A DNA stretch of 64,000 nucleotides from Amphirosellinia nigrospora (Eukaryota > Ascomycota > Sordariomycetes > Xylariales > Xylariaceae), in the NCBI GenBank assembly GCA_004123355.1, contig SCHM01000001.1, positions 6,830,193 to 6,894,192 of the forward strand, in the 5' to 3' direction. The number at the start of each line of letters is the position of its first letter. Positions within the stretch are counted from its first letter, which is position 1. Shown here piece by piece: positions 13,166 through 23,074 of this stretch. The notes under the pieces were generated by a model, which had not been told where the DNA came from, did no database searches, and was given only the letters and a program-made list of their open reading frames with translations. The position numbers and the translations under genes were made by a program.

Positions 13166-14923
13166 ATGCATAACAGCATGATCACCTCTAGCGCTGATCA
13201 GGATGACCAGCTTGTCCACGATGCTTCATACTCGAACAGCCCCTGGGTCGGCATACACTCCTATAATCATATGCCAATGGCAAATTATCAGGACGAGTAC
13301 TACAGCATGCAACATATAGCAGCCCATGGACTTCCATCAGAATCGCTTGGGGGACACTTAGCACCATCACCTTTTACGCAGAACATTCAACCAAACAACT
13401 ACACAAGTCAACTCCCGCCTCCACCTCCGCCCCTGATACCTGCACCGGGACAGGTCCCATGGCCCAGCTTACAAACGAACCCATCCCAGAGCTATCAATC
13501 CCCCGTGCCGATACCAAGTGTCTCAGCTCCCCCAAGACAGCAACCAAAACTCCCAACAATTAACACTTCACAACCAAGAAGGACGTTGACTGACCAGGAC
13601 CGGCGTGATATGTGCAAGTTTGCTGACGAAAACCCCGGTGTCAAACAACATGATATTGGACTAAGGTTTGGCGTCGAACGCAGGTGAGAGAAATCGCTTG
13701 ACCATAAAGAGCGTTGTACTGACGAAGATGGCAGCACTGTGTCGAAAGTTTTACGCAGGAAAGATCAGTACTTAAATCAAGAGGACCGTAGTGCATCACC
13801 CGTGAAGAAGAACAAGGGGAAATCATCTCCGGATATAGAACGAGCCCTCGCAAATTGGGTAAGGGGCCAGCAGAAAAAGGGTGTCATAGTTAATGACTAC
13901 GAGATGGAAGAGAAGGCCAAAGTCTTTTGCACCGGCTCTGACATCCCCTCAAGACGATCACCGCGTCCTGGATCGAGAAATTCAAACAGAAGCATGGAAT
14001 GGGCCCTGGCAGGCTGATACGCAGAGCCTCCGAGACAGCCATTCCGGACAGTACGCGTTTGGACAGGCTGGATACCGAGTCGCCAACGGTATCTGCATTG
14101 CAGACTCCCGGTGGGATCTCACCCGCGTCCCGGCGGCTCGGGGATCACCCTTGTGACCTCGGCAACAAGTGGGAAGGCTGAGGACAAAGACAACCATCCT
14201 GGATTCAACGTGAGTTTCGCAAGTAGTGGGTATAAACACCCGCACTCGGAGAGCACAACCTCCCTGAACAGCGCTATTACTGATCCGCCGAGTTCAACGT
14301 TTTCCGGAAGCGCCTTCAGCCAGCGTCGACCTCACAATTCACCTTCTCCCCTGATCCCAACACAGGCATGTTTGGCGATGTGGTGTCCAGCAACGCTGGC
14401 TTTCATCGACCACGGAGCCAGACCGTACCAAGCATCCCACCCTAGAATATATCAACCCAGCACGGACTACTGAACCACTGACACCAAAGTACAGTGCCTC
14501 TGGCACAGGACCGTCGTCTGCCATCGAGTCGCCTGTGCACGAGATGCCGACCCCGCTTTCGGTCTGGACTCGGCCATCTCGCCGCGAACCTTGCATCACA
14601 CAAGTAGCAGCGGCAGCTTAGCCGGCAGATCTACCAACTCGGGAACCGTGTCGGTAGCGGTCGGCTCCACACCGACCTCGCCAACCCAGGACGATGCGAG
14701 ACGCGCGGCTGACACTCTGCTGAGCTTCATGCAACACCAGCAGACGGGCTGGTACGAGCCGAACGAGTATCTGATAGTCTTGCGACTAAGCGAGAAGCTC
14801 GGGGTCGGCGGCCCCAAGGCAAGCTCGGCTACCCAAGGCCTCGGAGTTCTGTCTAGGATACCTGAAGGCGACGCAGAGATGGGTAACACTGCACCGCCGA
14901 TGGTGAAAAATGAAGCAATATAA
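13166..14923 (+). CDS. CENP-B/Tc5-type DNA-binding protein, frame broken at several points
   Basis: Exon 1 is 13166-13683 and exon 2 starts at 13735, with a 51-nt intron (gtgaga...gcag). Joining them gives FGVERSTVSKVLRRKDQYL, the second half of a CENP-B N-terminal helix-turn-helix (about residues 136-190). A CENPB-type (Tc5) helix-turn-helix follows, with ALANWVRGQQKKG, EEKAKVFC and, in the next frame, WIEKFKQKHGMGPGRLIRRA. The N-terminus is rich in P, Q and S. The C-terminal half is disordered and ends PPMVKNEAI. These proteins bind specific DNA; in yeasts relatives act at centromeres, replication origins or promoters, and the role here is unknown. The coding signal changes frame near 13950, 14130, 14320, 14440 and 14545, mostly at short C runs. 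Despite the transposase-like fold it looks like a host regulator: it has an intron and long disordered tails, and no DDE domain or terminal repeats were seen. Confidence 0.8.
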
Positions 14924-16362
14924 AAGACGTCATCTCACTTTGCTACCTCATTCTCGATACCTATGCCCTCGGCTGGTCCTGATCAGACACGAGGCCTGAA
15001 TACATATATTTGTCTTGCGCGATAATGACAACGAATAAGTCTGGACTGGCCAGGCAACACACCGGCGTTACGCGAACCCATCATCTACAGCTATAATTCA
15101 CAGTATACATCGATCGATCTAGGACGCGCCTTACGGCCGATGCGAATATAGACACTTGTCCCACGACAAACATGAAATAATTGTGTACCAACTCTCCACT
15201 CACTCGCTCCCGTGGCGTGGTCCGCGAGCAGCGCAAACACTATATATACCTACTTACACAATCGAACAGTCTCACGACAAACCAGAGATATCCACAATCA
15301 CAGAAACAGGCGCACAAGGGAGAACGGCGGACCCTCGGAAAGCAAACTATAGCTACCAACTTAACCTAATAGATCTTGAAACGATCTACTACCAAATAAG
15401 CCTTTTGTATACCCACCTCTTTCTCACGAAAGCCACCCCCCCCAAACTTGGCTCCAAGAAATGAAAGATCTAAATCCAACCAAGATCAAATCAGCCCACG
15501 CGATCCTAATCAAACAACAAACGCACAAACAAACAAACCAGAGAGAAAAATCAAAATTTTCTTCGAGCAATCGGAAACACACACACACAAACGAAACAAA
15601 TACCTCCCAAAGAATTAATCGCTCACGCGAATACCCCACACATACACATAAAAAAGAACACCAAAAAAACTACGTAGATACCCAAAACCACATCGCACAC
15701 ACACAATCATTCGGCAGGTCAATAGGGAAAGCGGGCGTAAGAGGCGGGAAACGAACGAACGAGACCAGATGCGAAAATGGGCCGAGTAACGAACGATGGC
15801 AGCGACGAAACATGGAGGGTTCATAAGGGCAAACGCAATGATAGGATATCTTTTTTTCTCTTCTTTATTCTTCGCTTTTAGTCGTTCGCTTTTTCTCTCT
15901 AATGGTAGGCATGGGTGGGTGGTTGTTATTCTTTGCCTAGGAAATCATAGCATATACGTTACCCCCCTTTCCCTCTCGAAATTTCAATTACTGGATTTTG
16001 TATTAAGCTAGTCGTCTCTGAATATCTTTCTTCCCTCCTTAGTTCCCCAACGCAGGCACAGTTTCGATCAGGGACTTGCCAAGGTTTAGTGAATGGTGGC
16101 GATTTTGGGAGAATAGAGGGATGAACCGGGAGTGCTGACTGGCAAGCACGTTTAGTGCGTGAAGAACTTAAAAACAGATGAATGTGACAGCCAAAATATT
16201 GAATTTCTCTACGATAACATTGGTTTACACCACTAAGGCCAACAAGACGGGACTTTGAACATGGCTATAACCATCATCATTCATGATTAAGACAGTGGCT
16301 ATAACCGAGAACAAGAATTGGGGTATCAGACTATGAGAGGGACGTGAGTTTTTTTTTTTCCT
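14924..16362. other. Intergenic region between CENP-B-type gene and PXA gene
   Basis: This holds the 3' flank of the CENP-B-type gene and the 3' flank of the minus-strand PXA gene, which are tail to tail. The middle part (about 15430-15720) is strongly A- and C-rich on the plus strand. Open frames across it are low-complexity and not credible genes. Confidence 0.6.
15480..15705. repeat. A/C-rich low-complexity tract
   Basis: The plus strand is dominated by A and C, with short (AC)n and (AAAC)n-like runs such as acacacacacacaaacg near 15580-15596 and aaacaaacaaac near 15530. It lies in the 3' flank of converging genes. It is non-coding low-complexity DNA; no function is evident. Confidence 0.7.
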
Positions 16363-19300
16363 TCACGAATGTAGTCTCTCTTCCCAGAGCTCACCGACTC
16401 GCTTCTCGGCGAGTTCTGGGACAAGACGGATGAGAACCAGCTCCAGGATGCCATATATCAGATGTTTGTTAAAATAGGCATCTGAGAATATGTCCACAAT
16501 ACCCGCCTCAATTTCGGACAGCCTTCTCGCTTCTTCTTCTCTATCGTGCTTTGAATGAGTTTCACCTGGCTCATCGGATTTGGGTTGTGGACACAACGTT
16601 GCATCACTTAGCATCATGGGGTTGTTTTCATCAGCGGGCAGCATGTGTGATGGTCCCGCATCAGTGCCACCCTTAGTAGCGTGATTATGTTTGAAAATGC
16701 TGCTGCTGGTTTTCAGCGGATCGGTCCGTAGATTTACGCCTTCATTAGTAATGGTGTTAGCTTTCACACCGAACCAAGCCCAATGATCTGTGCCGTAATA
16801 CAGCTCCCCTACCGCCCTCGGAACAAGACCCCAAACAGCACTAGCGCATCTGCGACGCAGGGCAGCTAATTCCTCACCGGATGAGGGGGGCTTCAGGCTC
16901 GACACGCCTGGAGCGTTATTGGGAAATAATGCTGCGCGGATCGCTCTGAGAAGTGGGGGTAGGCGGGAGGCATCTAGAACGTGGATATGAATGTAATGCG
17001 ACATTAGTCTATCCCACAATTAGTAAAGGACCAGCAAGTTTGACCCGGGTACCAGAGAGGAAATCTCCAAGCAGAATCATTACATATCGTGGGGTAGTAG
17101 CAGGCGGAACCTGGGAGGAACCTATGATTTAGGAATGCGCTCGACTAGTGGTGGATGAGTGAAGAAGAAAGCATGTAGCGTTGCACGACATTTACTGCTA
17201 TGCAATATGAAGGGTGAGCCGATTGGTCGGACTTGGGAATGCGGAACAGCGTTGCAATCATGGCTTCATGATCCATTAGGGGGAAATGATTGGTGAATTA
17301 TAGTGGTGGTGATCTATCTATGATCAATGGAAATGGCGGGATAGCCTCCAGCTGGGAAGACAGGCACCAAAGACCACGATGAGTGTACCATAAGGGCGCG
17401 GGTAGCCCGTGAGGATGGAAGCCACCCCCTGAGCCGAGTGAGAAGGGTGGATGCAGTAGTACCCAGGGCTGTTGCATGAAACATCTCTTGCTGAAGAAGA
17501 TACAGGGCTGGCGAGGGAGTGCGCCAGCATCGCCAGTGAGTGCTTGATGCATAGATTGACGTCGCTCACGAGCACGGGCCCCGCGAGTTGCATCATAATT
17601 GGCATTCTTCATAGCGGTCGTTTGTTTTCTTGGAAACGTGCAGCAGGCTAGTCACATGTGAGAAGCGCTACCTAAGTTTAAGCATGGTCTTTGGACTTGA
17701 TGGGACGACATGCGAGGTACCAGACCACCATTTGTAGGCTGACAATAGCGGAAAAGGAAAAATGCCTGTAGCGTCACACTAACGCACCGCGAAGCAACCA
17801 ATCCATGGACAATACCCTTGTAGACGGAGAGTTGGGCGCGTAAATGGATAGAGATGGCCGGGCATAGCTTGTAGAAACCTGGCTCGGAGCACTGAATCGT
17901 GCAATCGGATGAATGATGACTGGGGTCCCATGGCGGTTGGTTCACGAATTCGGTATCAAAATGGTACCAGTCGGAAGGAATGCGGTGAGGTGTGGTATAG
18001 CGTCAGGCATCTTGTGATTCCGCTCTGTTGAGCTGGTCATTTTAGGTCTACTTCGGCCTCCGTGACAACGCTGGAAGGTTGGCCGCTATATTTTCAGTAG
18101 TATATACTCACTGCGCAAAAAAGATGACCGCACTTGCGAAATGTGACATTCACGAGTGACTCGCCGAGCCTCGCCTATTCAGACATATGTGGGGTGACGG
18201 ACAAAGAATCAAACAAGAGGGCAGGACGAAGAAAATGATTCGCCTACCTGTCGAGCGTCCCGTTAAGTGCGCCGACTCCACCTAGGCCTTTCAAAGCAAT
18301 CCATTGCATCATAGAAAGGGTGCCTAGGAGCCAAGGCATTCGTGCCTCTAATTCTAGAATATCTCCTATACATCGCCATATGTGGAACTCGATGACTGGG
18401 ATTCTTGCGGGCTGCGTGCGTGCGCCGGTGCCGGCGTCGGGCGGCAGAGACTGGTATTTCCATTGTCGAGTATCATGACCTGTCGCCCCGCCACGCGTAC
18501 GGCACTTGGATGTGGCCTTGGAGGTAGCGACCGTGAAAGGGCCCCTATACTGACAATAAATCGTATCGTTCCAGCCACGAGAAAGATCCATTGAACAAAA
18601 GACCAGAAAATTTGTTGAGGAGACCATGACCATGTACTTTTGCTTTTGAGACCGCTTATGTTATTGGGGCCCTGGGCCTTTGTGGTTTTCTCAGGGGCGA
18701 TGTCAGGGTCATCAGAGCTGTTCCTCTTGCGAATGAGTCGTGTGACCATAATCAGGAGTTCCCATATCAGCCAGGGCTCTGACAGTTTCCCGGCAACCAG
18801 GTTGCCAATGACAAGTTCTGAAAGAATCTGCCCGACAAGAGATGTCAAGCATTCATTTTCAAGGTCCTCGGTGGGAAGCAACACTGCGAGAACGCCATGG
18901 ACTAGAAGTTGGCGATATGCGCTCTCATTGTCCGCCTGGGCGTGTAGAGTGGCCCGATCGTCAGGCTGCGGGACTGGCGACAAGGCCGGCAAAGGCCAAA
19001 GTGAATGGTATATCTGGTGCGAGTCTGTTCGCAGGGGAGGCTTCGTACTCGGGCAAGTAGCAATGCGGTATGCTTAATGGCGTTAGTGGTGACAAAACCC
19101 AACGGCAGACTTCAAATGCGTGAGGCCCAGAGTACAAACCTCGGACATGTGTGGCGAGGAGCTCCGGGATTTCGTCAAACAGCAAGCTCTCTAAATCAAC
19201 CTTTCGTAATCTCTGCTCTAGTGCGCGTGTGCAATGGGCGATTACCTGAACAATTTCGGCCGTAAAGGTCTCGTCTGGGGTGAGTTTGTTGTACCAATTC

Positions 19301-19798
19301 TGCACAAACTCCCTGAGTATAATAGATATCAGGGCATATAATTGCAAATCAACATCGTTGCGGCTCGTGAGAGGAGGGAGCAGGTCTTGTATCGGGGCGG
19401 GGAACTCCTCCCCGGTCGGCTAGGTGGCGGGCGCAGAGGGTTCGCCGTATCAAAGCCGCGGTGGCCTTGTCGGAGAGGAACTCAGAGGATGCTGGTCGCA
19501 TAGAACGGCGCTGGGTCTGAGACGACGAGGTGGCGCCAGGCTGAGCAGCGGGAGAGGGGGACGGCGACGGCGACGACGAGGGAGACGCTGAGAAGGAGGA
19601 TCTTGCGTCGGCCACGGTTGCTGCGACGGATTCGGAAACAGTGCTCGTTGTTGTGGGCACCTTTGGGCTTGCTGGGAGCGGACCACGTGTGCCAGTCGAA
19701 GGGATAGTCAAACTTGTTCCAGCCATGGCCCCCGAAGATCGCTGGGGGGCGTAGTCCCGATTATGTGGCCACCATGGTTGAGGTTGACGGGATGGCAC
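16363..19798 (-). CDS. PXA-domain (PX-associated) protein
   Basis: PXA domains occur in sorting-nexin-type proteins such as Mdm1 and SNX13 and act at endosomal or vacuolar contact sites. Minus-strand exons by splice signals are 19798-19140, 19072-18248 and 17008-16363. The N-terminus is S/P/A-rich and disordered. The PXA domain runs from about DLLPPLTSRNDVDLQLYAL through THVRAYRI and YRQLLVHGVLAVLLPTEDLE to SELVIGNLVAGKLSEPWLIW. A hydrophobic stretch (about 18610-18530) may be a membrane segment. Next come IEFHIWRCIGDILELEARMP and NGTLDR, which splices to LMSHYIHIHVLDASRLPPLL and a C-terminus ending WEERLHS. I saw no PX or RGS domain, so this is the PXA-only fungal type. The frame slips near 19400 (G run) and again near 18430. 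The second intron, 17009-18247, is 1239 nt and far longer than the others. Confidence 0.85.
17009..18247 (-). other. Unusually long (1239-nt) intron of the PXA gene
   Basis: On the minus strand the donor is GACAG|GTAGGC (18248/18247) and the acceptor is GGGATAG|ACTAATG (17009/17008). A branch-site-like TTTACTAATT lies 10-20 bases before the acceptor. Joining the exons gives the expected DR-LMSHY junction. The interior has no open frame with a recognised domain. It could be an expanded intron, an inserted non-coding element or host to a small RNA; nothing in the sequence decides between these. Confidence 0.7.
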
Positions 19799-19883
19799 GG
19801 GAGCGGGAAGAGCCGAGTCCGCGGTGCGTGATGTTGGCTGTGTTCACTCCCGAAGTTTATGGTAGTATGGCGGTGGTTGTTTG

Positions 19884-20322
19884 GAGGTGGTGGGTGGTGG
19901 TGTTGGTGGTGTGGGTTGGTGGTGTTGGTGGTGTTGGTGGTGTTGGTGGTGTTGGTGGTGTTGGTGGTGTTGGTGGTGTTGGTGGTGTTGGTGGTTGGTG
20001 GTGTTGGTGGTGTTGGTGGTGTTGGTGGTGTTGGTGGTGTTGGTGGTGTTGGTGGTGTTGGTGGTGTTGGTGGTGTTGGTGGTGTTGGTGGTGTTGGTGG
20101 TGTTGGTGGTGTTGGTGGTGTTGGTGTGTGGTGTGTTGGTGGTGTTGTGGTGTTGGTGGTGTTGGTGGTGTTGGTGGTGTTGTGGTGTTGGTGGTGTGTG
20201 TGTTGGTGGTGTTGGTGGGTGGTGTGTGGTGGTGTTGGTGGTGTTGGTGTTTGGTGTGTGGTTGGTGTTGGTGGTGTTGGTGGTGTTGGTGGTGTTGGTG
20301 GTGTTGGTGGTGTTGGTGGTGT
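19884..20322. repeat. 9-nt minisatellite, (GGTGGTGTT)n on the plus strand
   Basis: The array has a core of about 23 near-perfect 9-nt units (about 19912-20125), a middle block of degenerate units with GTGTG interruptions (about 20125-20262) and about six or seven further units to 20322. It begins roughly 90 bases upstream of the PXA start codon, so it lies in that gene's leader or promoter. All three frames on both strands stay open only because of the repeat, so no protein is called. The paired GG runs could form two-tetrad G-quadruplexes on the plus strand, which is the non-coding strand for PXA. Confidence 0.95.
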
Positions 20323-20944
20323 TCGCGAAAAGCGGCCACACGTCACTCGGCTAGTTAAGTACCTACCTACTTAGAGGTATGTACTAAGCAGGGAGGTATG
20401 TAGATAAACTTTAGTGCCCGCCTTGCAGTAAGGCTTGAAGGCAGGCAGGCCGCCTTTTGGGCCGCCTCTTAGGGGCACCATGCTGTGGTCCTACGACCCG
20501 CTTTAGCTGCATCGACACTGCAACGGGACGTTCCGTCGCCGACCCAAAATGTCGAGCATACTATGAGGTAATCTTCAGTTTGAAGTAGGTACCGAAGTTA
20601 GTACACTTACTTACGAATCTTCGCTATGGTTTGCAATACGCTGCTGTGCCTTGCTATATCGCTTAAATTGGAGGCCAAAACAGACCATCATTGGTACTAA
20701 CGTACACGCCTAGACCTTTATATACACTACATGGTCTACAATACACTGTGGTGTACGTAGTCTAACTCGCGGGGACGCAGCCGAGTTTCATACATGAAAT
20801 ACAACATCTGCAACATATTGCACTTATCCAATCAGGCCACAATATAACCTTGGAAGCTGAAGTCACATCCCCTGACCTCTTAGGATCGGTAGTAAATAGG
20901 GATGGTGTCGTTGGTCCTACGTGAATGGCTTTACCTGCTCATCT
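20323..20944. other. Gap between the minisatellite and the MSS51 3' end
   Basis: About 620 bases with no open frame of note. It contains a TACCTACCTACTTAG-like stretch near 20360. It holds the 3' flank of MSS51 and the distal upstream region of the PXA gene, both on the minus strand. Confidence 0.5.
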
Positions 20945-22531
20945 TCATTCATCTTCTTTGTGAGTTGCTTCGTATCTGCAAGTATGAGTTAGTGAGGATC
21001 ATGCTTCACTCAGGGTTATGGGAATAGACCAACCGTTTGCCTCGGAAAGCCCATACTCCCCAGTTTCCACAACTGATGTCCTGTGGGTCGAGATCATTGA
21101 GATCCCACCGCAGGCTTCGGAAGGTGTTTTCACCTGGCTCCATGAGCATGTCAAATTCACCGCGGCAAGTTTTATTCACCCATGCGATGTCTCTTTCCAT
21201 ATCAAGCTGCGTATAACCCGTCACTAGTATCGGGGCCTTGGTTTCGAGCAGAAGGGGCACGGTTTCCGCCCATTCGTGCGAGCTAGCTGGGTGGCCTAGG
21301 CCTGGATGGAACATGACAAAACAATCGAAGTAAGGGTCGTACGGGTAGAAATGACCCGTCTTATGAAGTGTGTGATAATAGTCCACAATCGTGCTAATCT
21401 TCATGGTCGGCCACACGCGATCCTCGACGACGGCACCGAAGGGATTGGATGCAGTTCGTGGCGGTAATGGAAACTCGTCGTCTCGGTTGGCCATGCTTTC
21501 CGGACCTATGAAAATCAAATGGAACTTGCCTCGAGGGAAGAGGTGAGCAAGCTGTACCCGACGTTTCTCGGTAGCGAGGACTCTGCACGGGCTCCTAGGA
21601 TGAACAGGCGGACTGGTGGCGCTTCTGGCCTCAAACCTTGAATCCCCAGGCCACCACCGGTCCGGGGAGGATGTAATGTGTAACGCAGAGCGCTGAGACT
21701 CTTAAGGCCTTCAGGAGTCAGTCGGCCACCTTTTCTGATGTTGTAAGGGCTGAGTTCATGAAGTATACTGCCAATGGTGAGGGGATAGGTCAAAAGTCGT
21801 GTGACTTGTCGCATGCTCCGATCAGCATTGATGGCCTCAAACTCTCTCGTGTATAGAAATGTATCCCAGTTGGTCATGTTCACAATGGCCTCTTCCATTT
21901 GTGGCCCAGCGTACTCGAATTCGGGGAAGAATCTTCCGGAACGAAGATCATGCTCGTCCTCGTTGATTTGCCTCAGGGTGTCACAAATCTGAAGGTGAGC
22001 CTCGTAGTCGTCGGCCCAATGCTGCTCACTACAGTATACAGGAATTCCGCAATCGGGACACTCGAAGTCGACATGGGCCGCGGCTACGTTTCCCGAGCTA
22101 ACGGGCACCCGGTCTGGATCTATAGGCGCCCGCGTCGCACGGTGGTCCGGGTGAGGGCAGTATGCGTGCTGTCTTATGAAAGCAGCACGCTGTCGGATTT
22201 CTGGTATGGGCGAGTTGGTGAAGGAATGGAAAAGGTCATCGGATCTTAGCACCCGTTGTGCGCGGGCAGAGTCCTTAGCATCCTGCTGAGTGGCCTCGGA
22301 TTTCTGTTTAAAGAGCGATAGGGACCGTTTCACATGATATGGGCCAAGAGCCTGTCGAGGTGTAAGCTTCGCTTGTATACTTGGGCCGGATCGACGGGAA
22401 GTCAATGGGGGAGATGGCGATGTGAGCTGGGAGAACGGTTGCGTTGTGCGCGAGTACGACGAATTGTATAACGCAGAGTTCAGACACCTGCGGCAGGTCC
22501 TGGACGTCGCATGCCGCGAGAGTGATTCCAT
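20945..22531 (-). CDS. MSS51: Mss51-type protein, MYND-like zinc finger
   Basis: Mss51 acts in mitochondria as translational activator of COX1 mRNA and binds newly made Cox1, coupling its synthesis to complex IV assembly. The N-terminus is basic with RTCRRCLNSALYN, suiting a mitochondrial targeting peptide. The zinc-binding region has C125, then CPDCGIPVYC at residues 158-167, H179 and C183. Conserved Mss51 motifs follow: NMTNWDTFLYTREFEAINADR, LTYPLTIGSILHELSPYNI (about residues 215-265) and, in the C-terminal half, IFIGPE, CFVMFHPGLGHP and ILVTGYTQLDMERD. Splicing 21034|20975 across intron 20976-21033 joins FRGKR to YEATHKEDE and a TGA at 20945-20947. The donor GTTGGT is slightly unusual. 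The frame slips once near 21550, where one C appears to be missing from a CC. It is divergent from RSE1 with 543 bases between. Confidence 0.93.
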
Positions 22532-23074
22532 TTTAAGCTTAGATTGCCAACCAAAGGTGCAATTGGGAGCTGTGGAATAACTCCGTCACAAAAAACATCA
22601 AGCTCTAACTTAGAGGTCGAACCAATGTCGCATGATTAAGGTAGGTATGTAGCTAGCCCGCCCGTGGGGTGTATGGATTAGATACATCAGACCTGCCGTC
22701 AGGTACCTGACCCCACCTATCTAACCAGAGAATCGGGTCAAATTGGGATGAGGCGTTGTGTTCAGCGGGTGTGGCTGTGGTGAGCAGGATATTATATTAT
22801 TCCGCTACCTAGATAAGGGGCATTGTAGATAAGCCCCCAGCCACTTCTAAAGCTACACGCAGATTCGAAGCTTACCCCCCTGGTGGAGAAGCTGCAAGCT
22901 CCCAGGTTGATCGAAGCGTACGTCCAACCACAACACCCGAAAATTTGGAAGCTCTAGATTCTACCTAGGTACACCAAAACATCAACGATCTCACAACCGC
23001 CCGTCAGACAGCTAGGCCGCTGCACCGCTTCGAAGAGGACAGCCGCGCAGGCTTTCTGCGCAACATTTGCAAAT
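22532..23074. promoter_or_regulatory. Bidirectional promoter region between MSS51 and RSE1
   Basis: This 543-base gap separates two divergent genes and should carry both promoters. It includes a C-rich stretch around 22815-22900 and a ctacctaggtac word near 22963-22974. No TATA box was assigned. No open frame here looks coding. Confidence 0.55.

Noticed and set aside
13166-14923. Reading the CENP-B/Tc5-domain gene as a DNA transposon
   Set aside because: No DDE domain, no terminal inverted repeats, an intron within the DNA-binding domain and disordered regulator-like tails.
15424-15830. Open frames in the A/C-rich tract, both strands
   Set aside because: Composition alone (few T on one strand) removes stops; no domain or start context.
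17298-18000. Minus-strand frames inside the long PXA intron
   Set aside because: No similarity to PXA proteins, and the flanking exons already join perfectly without them.
19708-20374. Long open frames on both strands across the minisatellite (Thr/Pro/Asn- or Gly/Val-rich)
   Set aside because: A 9-nt repeat with no stop in its unit keeps every frame open; the apparent proteins are pure repeat translation.
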